DNA of 50,272 bases from Candidatus Margulisiibacteriota bacterium (GTDB lineage: Bacteria; Margulisbacteria; Riflemargulisbacteria; GWF2-39-127): assembly GCA_003242895.1 (NCBI GenBank), contig QKMY01000068.1:1-50272 (forward strand), given 5' to 3'. Shown one piece after another: positions 1 through 8,397 of the stretch. Both the position numbers and the translations under genes were made by a program. The stretch's first letter is position 1; the number at the start of each line of letters is the position of its first letter. The notes under the pieces were generated by a model, which saw only the letters and a list, made by a program, of their open reading frames with translations, was not told the DNA's origin and did not search any database.

Positions 1-97
1 ACCTCACGATGGACACCCTTGTCTTGAGCTAATGGTTGGCACTATCAACCCCCATATCGGACTTTCACCGACTAGAAAGCGCCCATGCTGGGCGCAC
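1..97 (-). mobile_element. Group II intron, 5' end (partial, continues off the left edge)
   Basis: Read on the minus strand from position 97, the sequence begins GTGCGCCCAGCATGGGCG, carries GTGAAAGTCC, and continues to CAAGGGTGTCCATCGTGAGGT at the window edge. This is the typical 5' end (domain I start) of bacterial group II introns. The splice boundary would lie between bases 98 and 97. The insertion point is directly behind a terminator-like hairpin at 110-129, the preferred target of class C introns, so class C is inferred. The ribozyme core and any reverse transcriptase/maturase lie outside the window. Confidence 0.8.
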
Positions 98-100
98 ATA

Positions 101-129
101 TAATAGAAAGGACCGTTCGCGAACGGTCC
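101..129 (-). terminator. Rho-independent terminator-like hairpin of the surface-protein cluster
   Basis: Bases 110-129 form a perfect 20-base palindrome, GGACCGTTCGCGAACGGTCC. On the minus strand it is followed by TTTCTATTATAT, a broken T-tract. It lies about 20 bases past the stop codon of the minus-strand gene ending at 149, which fits termination of that unit. The group II intron begins right behind it. The GGACCGTTCGCGAACGGTCC type of palindrome is also seen as a dispersed repeat in some genomes, so it could be both. Confidence 0.6.
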
Positions 130-148
130 CTACAAGAATTATCCAGGT

Positions 149-1375
149 TTATATCTTTTTCTCTATCTCTTTATTGATAGATTCTATTTTTTTGATAGCT
201 TCATAGGCTTCTTTCGAATAAGGAGAATCTTTATATATCTTTACAATTCTCTGATTGAGCAAAAGCTGATTTATAAGATCTTTATTCTTTGCATAGATTG
301 GGATTAAATCATTAATTGCCGGCAACTCCAGGATAGTCTCTTTATATTGAGAAAAAATATCCGAAAGCTCGTTACCCTTAGTTGAGGTCCCTAACAGGAA
401 CTTCATATGCAATTTTCTCAAACGGACAGCGGAGATAATACTATCGAATGGAAAATCTTTCATCACTTCGTCATACCAGTATTGAGCATCTGTCATACCC
501 TGTTTAAATTCTTGAGTCCCTTTTATCGATTCTATACCTTTTTTTAAATACTCTTCTGCTATCGAAAATGGCTCCATCACTTTCCTCTTAATTGGTGACG
601 ATAACGCAGTTTGCTCTTTTTCATAAAACATCCATATGCCTTTTGTGACAGGCATTCGCTTATAACCTTCTTCGGTCCAGATATGGTCAGTAAAACTTTC
701 GATACAGGCGCCTTTGATCGACAAAGCAGGATTTTCATTTTTCCACGTCCCTACTCGATCTTGCAATTGAGCGCCAGCTCCTTCAACAAAAACAATCCCG
801 TCACTCACATTAAAAATATAGTTAGCAGTCGATACCTGTGCTAGAGAAGCGGGCATATTATCCACAAAAAAAAGCCACATTCCTTTCGGGATCTGTTTTC
901 GTATATAGCCGTCATCAGTCCATACCTGATCAGTAGTAACTTCTATTCCGGCGGCGGTTATACTACTATCCGGATGTGTTTTTTTCCACTTGTTTATGTT
1001 ATCCTGTAAAGTCAAACCCGATCCTTTAACGAAAACTATACCCGGAGCACTAAAAGCAATCTCACTATTCTTACTTTCCAAATCTTTGCTACCCTTAAAG
1101 ACATTATGTTCATCAACATAATAAAACAAATGAATTCCCCAGGTAAAAACTTCTTGCTGGAGCCCATCTTCTGTCGGCATTTGATCTATACCATTTTCGA
1201 CACTCACATTATTTACAATAGCCGATGGATTGCGATCGCGCCATTCCCTAACCTTATCGATTAATTGATCTCCACGCCCCTCTAAATAAACCGTTTCTGC
1301 CGCGCTCACTATAGATATCGACAAAAATATAAACGTTAATAGAGAAACCGTTATGAGTCTTTTCATATTATCCAT
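149..1375 (-). CDS. Exported protein with three tandem ~60-residue repeats
   Basis: This protein has 408 residues. A hydrophobic signal peptide covers about residues 1-26, ending VSAAE. Three copies of one repeat follow, at about 29-88, 113-172 and 194-252. Shared positions are [IV][VY][FL]VxGxGxxLQD, a WK/WR and P pair, TDxxWTxxGY and KGxWxFF. The C-terminal part (about 270-408) is helical and TPR-like in character. I do not recognise the family and give no function. The ATG at 1375 has a good ribosome site (GGAGGCGG seven bases away), preferred over the Met at codon 4. It is last in a run of six exported-protein genes, 77 bases behind the next gene upstream, and is followed by a terminator-like hairpin. 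Confidence 0.8.
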   Translation of the reverse strand: MDNMKRLITVSLLTFIFLSISIVSAAETVYLEGRGDQLIDKVREWRDRNPSAIVNNVSVENGIDQMPTEDGLQQEVFTWGIHLFYYVDEHNVFKGSKDLESKNSEIAFSAPGIVFVKGSGLTLQDNINKWKKTHPDSSITAAGIEVTTDQVWTDDGYIRKQIPKGMWLFFVDNMPASLAQVSTANYIFNVSDGIVFVEGAGAQLQDRVGTWKNENPALSIKGACIESFTDHIWTEEGYKRMPVTKGIWMFYEKEQTALSSPIKRKVMEPFSIAEEYLKKGIESIKGTQEFKQGMTDAQYWYDEVMKDFPFDSIISAVRLRKLHMKFLLGTSTKGNELSDIFSQYKETILELPAINDLIPIYAKNKDLINQLLLNQRIVKIYKDSPYSKEAYEAIKKIESINKEIEKKI

Positions 1376-1452
1376 TTTTTCCGCCTCCTATATACGTATT
1401 ATCAGATACTCATATTCTGCCCCAACAACTCGCATGGAGCTTTTTTTACGGA

Positions 1453-4400
1453 TTATCGCCTGATCAAAATTTTTCCCCGGGAAAACACTGTTCGTTTTCC
1501 ATTTAGCCTGCTAACAATATGGTAGAGATAAACCCCATTGCCCATCCGCTCTCCGCTGTCAGTTTTACCATCCCACGCTACTACATTATATCCTGCATGC
1601 GCGCCCTCTTCTCCCGGTGCAAATATGCGTTCCCATATTTTATCTGCCGCATTGTTATAAATAACAAGAGTGATATCCATACTTTCATTTAGTGAATAGG
1701 TAATATTCGTTTTTTCTATGTTTGGATTAAACGGATTAGGATAATTAATCGTACCGTTTATCCTGTTGCTCCCGCTTACGACATTCAAACTCGAGATCTT
1801 AACTTCTATTGCTCGTGTCGAAAGATCTTTAACACTAATCGTCAGGTCATAAAAACCTGGAGTCAACGATACCGGCTGGATGAAGGTCATCACATTCGTA
1901 GCTGCATCATAGGTCAGCGCATTGTTTGTCAGGGTATAACTATTCGTTACCATTCTTGTCTCGTCATAAAGTGTCAATGTGATGCTTGTAATATCCACAC
2001 CGGTTCCGGAATCAGATATTTTCGCTGTAACCTTGGGTTGCTTTGACATAATATCACCCTTTATTACATCTTTAGAATTATCTATTCTTACATCGGTAAT
2101 CGTAGGATCATACGTGTCATATATTATTGTTCGGCTCAAAACATTCACATTGCCAGCACGGTCAATCGCTAGAAGTTGAAACCATAAAGACGGGTCAGGA
2201 CCTGAAAATGGTAAGGTATAGGATCCATCTACACCAGCATTTACTTTTCCGATCAACTCCTGTTTCAACCCAATAATCTTCCAAAGCTCAACGATTGTTC
2301 CAGGAGCAGCAATCCCGCTTAAGCTGCTTGTCCTTGTTGTTAATACTACAAACTGATTGCTATCAATTGACTTTCCATTAAGCGAAACATTCCCCAAAAC
2401 CGGAGGCGTCGTGTTAGGATTCCTTGGATCTGTATAATTTTTGCATTCGTCGATATTCTTAACACCATCACCGTCCGAATCCTCATCTGCATCAATAGGA
2501 TTATTAAGAGTAAATCCGTAAATCCGCTCATAATCATCACTCATGCCATCATTATCGGTATCAATATTATTATTGGAATTAGTCCCACTTAAGTATTCCA
2601 GCCAATTAGGGACCCCATCGTGATCTTTGTCAGAAAAATAACTGCCATCACTCGGATCATGAGTATCCAGCCCAGCGGCTGTTTCCCATGGATCCGGACT
2701 TCCATCTTCATCGCTATCATTCGGATACGTACCTGCCAAAAATTCTTGAAGGTTTGTTTTGCCATCACCATCAAGATCTCCAGCTCCATCGCTTATATAA
2801 GGATTCAAGCCATACGTTTTCTCCCAATCATCTGCCATTCCGTCGCCATCGGAAGCTCTTGTCTCTCTCGGATTAGTTCCCCTGTAATACTCTATAATAT
2901 TCGGGACGTGATCTCCATCAGGATCAGCATAAGCATCTGAAAGATTATTCAGAACAAACCCGTATTTTTGTTCATAAGAATCCGGCATCCCGTCATGATC
3001 TGAATCAGAAAGCAATCGATTATTAATCCCCGGATTTGTACTGGCATTAAATTCCGAAATATTGTTCAAACCATCGTAATCATAATCTTTCGTAGCATCT
3101 ATAGGATCAAGAGGACTAAATCCATAGCTAAGCTCCCAATCATTTGGGACACCGTCATGATCAGTATCATTAGTAAGCAAATAACTCATAGTAGGACTAA
3201 ACTCTGACCAGTAACTCTCATTACCAGCACCGTCTCTAATTTTTAACTGGGCGAAATATGTATTTCCGTCCACTCCGGAAAAAGAAAATGAGTTAGCAGA
3301 CCCCACTGACCCCTCAAAAAGCGCACCGACTACACTCTGCCCCCATATGCGCAGAATGTAGTCGGTAATTCCACTTCCATGATAATTATCAGTGACCGTC
3401 TGCCAACTGAATCTTCCGGGATTACTGAATACGTATTTATCTTCAATAACTGGTGCCGGCATGTTTTTTGTAACATCATCATCCATTTTATACGTGAAGG
3501 TAGCCATATTGCTCCATATTTTCGTTCCGTTCAAGAGCATGTCCTTTAGCATTTTAATCTTAAAATAATAAATCTCGTTAGTAAGCTGCCCGGGATCATA
3601 GAAATTACTTAAAGTATCAATAGACTCCTCAGGTATTACCGAATTATCCGTTGAAAAGGAATAAGTATAGCCGGAATTTTGAGAAGCATTTATCCAGTAA
3701 AAATATGGCTGCGAATTTCTAGTCCAGGAATTGTTGGCGATAACACGATAGTCATCAAAACCCACACGGGCCCTCACATCCAGTGTCGGGTTCAAATAAA
3801 CGTATATTCCATCGGAATTTCCTGACCAATCGCTTCTGTTACCGGCGATATCTACAGATCTTACCTTAAAGTAATACTTATTTTCATCTTTTCCGGAAAA
3901 AAAATACGAATTGCCAGTAGCGATATTTAAGCTGGCAACATCTGCCATACCGGGTTGCGATCCGATTTGCACTTCATAGCAACTTAACCCGGACGGACCG
4001 TAATCGATGGCGGCATCCCAGTTAATCGGAATGAGGTTCTTAGTAATAACAGAACCTGTATCATTTGGGGTTCCCGGTACACCCGGAAGCAGATTGTCAA
4101 ACTTGATTGCAAATGACAGGCTGTTCCCCCATACTCCGTTAAGGTCCCGAAGCTTTATCTTGAAATAGTAGACTCCGGCATTTAACGTCGGTATCTGATA
4201 TCCGCTTATATCTGCTGCCAAATCCACGATGTTATCAGGCACTCCGGCTGAATTCGTCGTTACGATAAAGCTGAAACCGCTATTATCAATCGATGCGTTC
4301 CAATACATATAGGGAGTAGAATGATCAATCCAATAATTATCAGTAATACCCAGAGTATCCTCAGCATCATATTGAGCTTTTAACGAATATATCTCCGATA

Positions 4401-4998
4401 CACTTGCATTAAGTGTTAACATTACACTATCCGGACCACCATAACTAATATTGTCAAACCCCTTATAGCATTCTCCGTCATAGACATTTCCGGTAGTTAC
4501 AAGGGATATCAGGCAAAGCCCTGTCGTATTAGCTGAAACCGGAAAGGCCGGCGGCCTTATTGTTACAATAAAGCAGTAAGATCCGCCAATTGCCAGATTA
4601 AGGGAAACCGGAACCGAAATATTGTCGGTAATCGAACGAATTCCATCCTTATTGTTATCTATAACCAGTTCAACACTCCAGCTTGGAGTAATGGATACAA
4701 TTGATGGCAACAAGGTCATTGTTTTGTTTCCATTATTCGTCACCCGATATGGGAAATCATGTTTGTCCGTCGTCTTAAATAAAATACTGGGTTGCTGGGT
4801 AGGCACAATAGTCATGCCACTTATTTCGTTTACTGACAGTGTGGTCTGAGAACTTACGACAAGAAGTTGTGCCTTTTTTATATATGTTATCTGCGCATTA
4901 TTAGTTATCACGATGCCTGGTGCAGTAATAGAATGAGCCACAGCATTCATACTAAAAATAAATACGAGAAAAATCCATATATTAACGATTATTTTCAT
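1453..4998 (-). CDS. Large secreted protein: FN3-like domains, Ca-binding repeats, FlgD-like C-terminus
   Basis: This protein has 1181 residues and a signal peptide (about 1-22). Residues from about 200 to 600 contain beta-sandwich segments of FN3 or Ig type, with the repeated YYFKI(K/R)xxD...NxSxWS pattern. From about 608 to 850 there are ten acidic D-x-D-x-D-G type loops (for example DTDHDGVPND, DSDGDGVKNID), as in thrombospondin type-3 or dockerin-like calcium repeats. They alternate with WExxYGxxPxxP units. The last 100 residues begin YPNPFNPN and end GNGVYLYHIVSR...KILIRR. This is the FlgD-like Ig / type A sorting-type fold found at the end of many secreted proteins. The likely role is surface or matrix structure or adhesion (inference). 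It lies 14 bases downstream of the gene that starts at 5990, in the same transcription direction. Confidence 0.85.
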   Translation of the reverse strand: MKIIVNIWIFLVFIFSMNAVAHSITAPGIVITNNAQITYIKKAQLLVVSSQTTLSVNEISGMTIVPTQQPSILFKTTDKHDFPYRVTNNGNKTMTLLPSIVSITPSWSVELVIDNNKDGIRSITDNISVPVSLNLAIGGSYCFIVTIRPPAFPVSANTTGLCLISLVTTGNVYDGECYKGFDNISYGGPDSVMLTLNASVSEIYSLKAQYDAEDTLGITDNYWIDHSTPYMYWNASIDNSGFSFIVTTNSAGVPDNIVDLAADISGYQIPTLNAGVYYFKIKLRDLNGVWGNSLSFAIKFDNLLPGVPGTPNDTGSVITKNLIPINWDAAIDYGPSGLSCYEVQIGSQPGMADVASLNIATGNSYFFSGKDENKYYFKVRSVDIAGNRSDWSGNSDGIYVYLNPTLDVRARVGFDDYRVIANNSWTRNSQPYFYWINASQNSGYTYSFSTDNSVIPEESIDTLSNFYDPGQLTNEIYYFKIKMLKDMLLNGTKIWSNMATFTYKMDDDVTKNMPAPVIEDKYVFSNPGRFSWQTVTDNYHGSGITDYILRIWGQSVVGALFEGSVGSANSFSFSGVDGNTYFAQLKIRDGAGNESYWSEFSPTMSYLLTNDTDHDGVPNDWELSYGFSPLDPIDATKDYDYDGLNNISEFNASTNPGINNRLLSDSDHDGMPDSYEQKYGFVLNNLSDAYADPDGDHVPNIIEYYRGTNPRETRASDGDGMADDWEKTYGLNPYISDGAGDLDGDGKTNLQEFLAGTYPNDSDEDGSPDPWETAAGLDTHDPSDGSYFSDKDHDGVPNWLEYLSGTNSNNNIDTDNDGMSDDYERIYGFTLNNPIDADEDSDGDGVKNIDECKNYTDPRNPNTTPPVLGNVSLNGKSIDSNQFVVLTTRTSSLSGIAAPGTIVELWKIIGLKQELIGKVNAGVDGSYTLPFSGPDPSLWFQLLAIDRAGNVNVLSRTIIYDTYDPTITDVRIDNSKDVIKGDIMSKQPKVTAKISDSGTGVDITSITLTLYDETRMVTNSYTLTNNALTYDAATNVMTFIQPVSLTPGFYDLTISVKDLSTRAIEVKISSLNVVSGSNRINGTINYPNPFNPNIEKTNITYSLNESMDITLVIYNNAADKIWERIFAPGEEGAHAGYNVVAWDGKTDSGERMGNGVYLYHIVSRLNGKRTVFSRGKILIRR

Positions 4999-5012
4999 TA
5001 ATAATATGTCCT

Positions 5013-5990
5013 TTACTTAATCACTACCGTATAATTTATTGTACCGGATACATTGCCCGCAATGGGAGAAAGAGCGATTCTCAGTCGTGCAATATTCGGG
5101 TCCATTTTGTTGCCTCCAGCTTGTGAAAGCGGAGTATAATTATATACTGCAGGGTCACTTATTGCAGAATAACTAAAGGTAACCCTTACACCCGCATCAG
5201 AACAGATATTTGCGGTACTCCCGAGGCGAAATTCCGTATTAATTGTTGGTATGATATCTGTAAACACTACATTGTTAGCAGCTCCATTACCAACATTCTT
5301 GTATTTGATATTAAAGGTTACCGTCGCTCCAGGTACCGGAGAATTACCACTATCCCAACTGTGCCCAACCGTATAATTCTTGCTGACAAGAAGAATCGGA
5401 AGCTTTAACCAGGTGTTAATCAATTGTTTATAATCTACATATCCGCCATAAACATTCCCATTATACCCGGTATAATAGGTAGGCTGTGTGGTTTTTCCCT
5501 CAATCTCAAAATTAACATCCATCGTTACAAATGTGTTAATTGTTGCGGTGGAAAGGGCGTTCACGGTGACGTAAAAGTTAGCCGATGCCCCGCTATTTAA
5601 CACAAATTGCTGGCTCAGGGCCTCAATAGTAAAATCTCCATTTACTGAAACATTTTCAGTCACCAACAGAAAGTTTTCGGAGACTGAATTGCCGACATTT
5701 CTTATGGTATAGCAATAGATAATCGAATGATTAGATTCTATACCATTATTTGAAGGGGTATTAAAAAGGATATCATAGCCGTAAATTGCCTGGACAATTT
5801 GATCGGAAACGGAGGCCGTAGCAATTTTCTGCGTTATCCTTTGTCCTGAATTAAAGTTGGCAGTAACGATATATCCGGCTACTGCAGTCCCAGCAGATGT
5901 ACCAACAGTGGATCCTAACTGATATGCGGCATTCGCACCAAAAATGAGAATATTTAACAGAAAACAGGTTAATAAAAAAGTTTTTATCAT
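5013..5990 (-). CDS. Secreted DUF11-type protein, paralogue of the next gene upstream
   Basis: This protein has 325 residues with a signal peptide ending about residue 21 (GANA-AYQLG). It resembles its neighbour at 6008-6979 throughout. Shared marks are the mature N-terminus (A[YF]QL.S..GT), a QT.NVS-like first half, a conserved Y(T/N)G.(N/D)G.VYGG segment, and a C-terminal DUF11-like domain. That domain has the form V.PG(A)..(T/F)....GN......V..DI.PT.NT and ends in GTINYTVVIK. DUF11 domains are Ig-like repeats of surface proteins. The tight spacing to both neighbours (14 and 17 bases) indicates one operon. It is probably a cell-envelope or surface component; no enzymatic motif is visible. 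Confidence 0.75.
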   Translation of the reverse strand: MIKTFLLTCFLLNILIFGANAAYQLGSTVGTSAGTAVAGYIVTANFNSGQRITQKIATASVSDQIVQAIYGYDILFNTPSNNGIESNHSIIYCYTIRNVGNSVSENFLLVTENVSVNGDFTIEALSQQFVLNSGASANFYVTVNALSTATINTFVTMDVNFEIEGKTTQPTYYTGYNGNVYGGYVDYKQLINTWLKLPILLVSKNYTVGHSWDSGNSPVPGATVTFNIKYKNVGNGAANNVVFTDIIPTINTEFRLGSTANICSDAGVRVTFSYSAISDPAVYNYTPLSQAGGNKMDPNIARLRIALSPIAGNVSGTINYTVVIK

Positions 5991-6007
5991 CTGTTTTTTC
6001 CCCTTCT

Positions 6008-6979
6008 CTATTTAATTATAAGATTATAAGTAATATTACCGGTAGAATTTGCAGGAATAGTATTATATTGAACCCGGATCTTTGCAGCATTGTAGGCGGG
6101 CGTTAAATTCCATACATTATTCCAAAAATACGATAGTATCGGTGCCGACGCCTGACTACTGTAAACAACAGCATTTCCAGTTAACGTCGTGTTTAAGGTT
6201 GGCAATATATCGATTATCTCTACGTTCTTAGCGTACAGACTTCCTGTATTTCCCCAGTCTAACCTATAGGTCAGTTTCGCTCCCGGAACCACTGCGGGCA
6301 AAGATCCGGTATAGCCTGCAGGCACATTGACCGTCACGGTCTTGGTAAGATTGACTATAGCAATCAAAACCGTAGCGGTCACAACTTGAGATTGATTGCC
6401 AAACCCGCCATAAACGAACCCATTGTCTCCAGTATACGGAACCGCGGTAAGATCGGAATCACACTTAATATTGAGAGAAACAGAGACATAGGCACCAGGA
6501 GTTACTTGCGCACTTGAAGTTATAACCAGATCAAACACGGGCGATGCAGTATCCGGAGATAGCATAATGCTGGTTGTGGAAACAGTTATATTCCATGACG
6601 TGCTATCACTTAAATAATATTTTGCCGAATAGGTAACGGAGAAAACATCCGAATGATTACCTACATTCATTATCTGGTATGAGAAGGTTGATACCTCTCC
6701 GGGCTCAATCCCCATAGTAGGCACATCTGCCCAGCTAGGATTATATCCATAGATTGCATTAACCGTTATAACCGAAACATTGTCGGTTGCCGTTTTTTGG
6801 GTACCTGAATCCGTTTGATATTCAAGTGTTACTTCCGAGCCAAGGATTTCATTATCAGCGGCAGTACCACTTCTCGAATCGAGCTGAAACGCAGCATTCG
6901 CAACCGATGACAGAGAGAGGATACCTATTGCCAGGAGAATATAGAGCCTATTTTTCATACTCCTTTTCCTTTCGAACAT
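6008..6979 (-). CDS. Secreted DUF11-type protein, paralogue of the next gene downstream
   Basis: This protein has 323 residues. It starts with a short basic stretch and a signal peptide (about 9-29, ending VANA-AFQLD). The second Met (codon 8) is a possible alternative start. Like the gene at 5013-5990 it has the AFQLDSRSGT mature start, the YTGDNGFVYGGFG segment near the middle and a C-terminal DUF11-type domain ending GNITYNLIIK. The pair looks like a tandem duplication that has since diverged strongly. Expected location is the outer surface or periplasm. Function is unknown. Confidence 0.75.
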   Translation of the reverse strand: MFERKRSMKNRLYILLAIGILSLSSVANAAFQLDSRSGTAADNEILGSEVTLEYQTDSGTQKTATDNVSVITVNAIYGYNPSWADVPTMGIEPGEVSTFSYQIMNVGNHSDVFSVTYSAKYYLSDSTSWNITVSTTSIMLSPDTASPVFDLVITSSAQVTPGAYVSVSLNIKCDSDLTAVPYTGDNGFVYGGFGNQSQVVTATVLIAIVNLTKTVTVNVPAGYTGSLPAVVPGAKLTYRLDWGNTGSLYAKNVEIIDILPTLNTTLTGNAVVYSSQASAPILSYFWNNVWNLTPAYNAAKIRVQYNTIPANSTGNITYNLIIK

Positions 6980-7062
6980 TTATTATTTTGCATAAACATT
7001 TACTTTACAGGTTAACTTCGATTTAAAGTCCTGGTCCGGGACACTGATTCGAAGCACCCAAG

Positions 7063-8313
7063 TCAAAACACCTTTATTTCAAAAAGCGAAACAAAATCAC
7101 AATTATCTTGTTTGTCGTAATACGGGCTATTCTGTGGAACCTGGACCTTAATGTATCTTGCACCCTTAGGAGGAAATTTGTGGCTATACACATACATTGG
7201 GGCTCCGGTCGTTGTAAATATTCCATCTCCGGCATTAAGGCCCGTACCAATAGCTTCCCAATTTTTGTTATCTAAACTCACCAGGATATTAAATGATTTC
7301 GAATATGATAACGCCCACCAGTAGAGAATAACCTCTGAAATGTTACAGGTTTTTGTAAGGTCCATTGCGATAAACTGATCTTTTTTCGCAACGCTGCCGG
7401 ATAAAGCCAGCGAGGTAAAGTAATCCATCCCGCCATCAGTTAACCGCTCGATTGCCGGGATAGTTTTGCTTACAAATTTGTCTTCCGGCAAATGAGTGAA
7501 TGTACCAATAACCGGCTTACCGAAAGCAAGATTATTTTTCTGTGTTTTAACGTATATGAATTCAGACTTTTCCGATTTAACTATATCTGTGGAGGATACT
7601 TCCACCTGGAAGCGATATTTCGTATCAGGTTTCAGCCCATAGAGAACTCCCGAATGCAGCGTTCGCGGCATGATAAATCGCAGGGGAGCTTCCAGTTTGC
7701 CGTCAAAGGTATCTTCTCCGTAAAAGATCTGGCTTTTAGCATCTATATCTGTTTTAAAGCGAATAGATATTTCTCTGTCACTTATACTATAATTAATATC
7801 ATTTAACGCCAATTTGGGATTTTCTTCTTTAATAATCTCTATTTCTTTAATTTTTATATGTTTACCTTTATTTAATATAGTATCAGAGGGGAAGACCAGA
7901 GAAATATACCGGGAATACCGGCTATGTAATTCTATTGTTTGAACAAGGGTATTCTTTTCCTTTTTTCCTTTTGTGCCATCCAACCCGCTGATAACATCAT
8001 TCTCTACTTTTGATTTACTGAGCCAAAGGGAAAAATTCTTAGCTATTCCTTCATTTGCCCAATAAATTTTTATTTCCTTTATATAGAAAAGGGACTGAAG
8101 ATCGAAATCAATCTTGATATTTTTGCTTCCAATCTCTTCTGATTCTGCTGAAAATGCTTCATTGCCTTCAGTCTTAATATCGCTTATTACCTTCAAATTA
8201 TTGAACTGTCCTGTGATTGTTGCACCTGGCGCAATATTTTCGGCACTATAAAGAAAAGTTGCTAACAAAAAAGAAAACATACCTGTTAAAAACATTATTT
8301 TATAATATCTCAT
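7063..8313 (-). CDS. Exported protein with two discoidin-like (F5/8 type C-like) domains around an FN3-like domain
   Basis: This protein has 416 residues with a signal peptide (about 1-23, ending LYSAE). Residues about 25-150 and 265-416 each have the look of a galactose-binding/discoidin beta-sandwich: IxPGxxxTGxF... then (I/V)KEIKIYW or ISEVILYWW, a FxxxxSxDxxxW element and Y(I/S)KVxVP. Between them lies a FN3-like segment with the L(K)PDTKYRFQVEV signature near residue 235. Such domains usually bind glycans or other surface ligands. It is 83 bases from the gene above it and in the same direction as the rest of the exported-protein cluster. The domain calls rest on pattern only. Confidence 0.7.
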   Translation of the reverse strand: MRYYKIMFLTGMFSFLLATFLYSAENIAPGATITGQFNNLKVISDIKTEGNEAFSAESEEIGSKNIKIDFDLQSLFYIKEIKIYWANEGIAKNFSLWLSKSKVENDVISGLDGTKGKKEKNTLVQTIELHSRYSRYISLVFPSDTILNKGKHIKIKEIEIIKEENPKLALNDINYSISDREISIRFKTDIDAKSQIFYGEDTFDGKLEAPLRFIMPRTLHSGVLYGLKPDTKYRFQVEVSSTDIVKSEKSEFIYVKTQKNNLAFGKPVIGTFTHLPEDKFVSKTIPAIERLTDGGMDYFTSLALSGSVAKKDQFIAMDLTKTCNISEVILYWWALSYSKSFNILVSLDNKNWEAIGTGLNAGDGIFTTTGAPMYVYSHKFPPKGARYIKVQVPQNSPYYDKQDNCDFVSLFEIKVF

Positions 8314-8397
8314 TACATTTACTCTCCGATCCTAAGATACTTATAATTCATTTGTTATAATTGTAGCATTTTTACCAAACCAAAAACTATTCCCCGG

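Noticed and set aside
1-100. Integron attC site or REP element at the left edge
   Set aside because: The GTGCGCCC...GTGAAAGTCC...CAAGGGTGTCCATCGTGAGGT series matches a group II intron 5' end far better.
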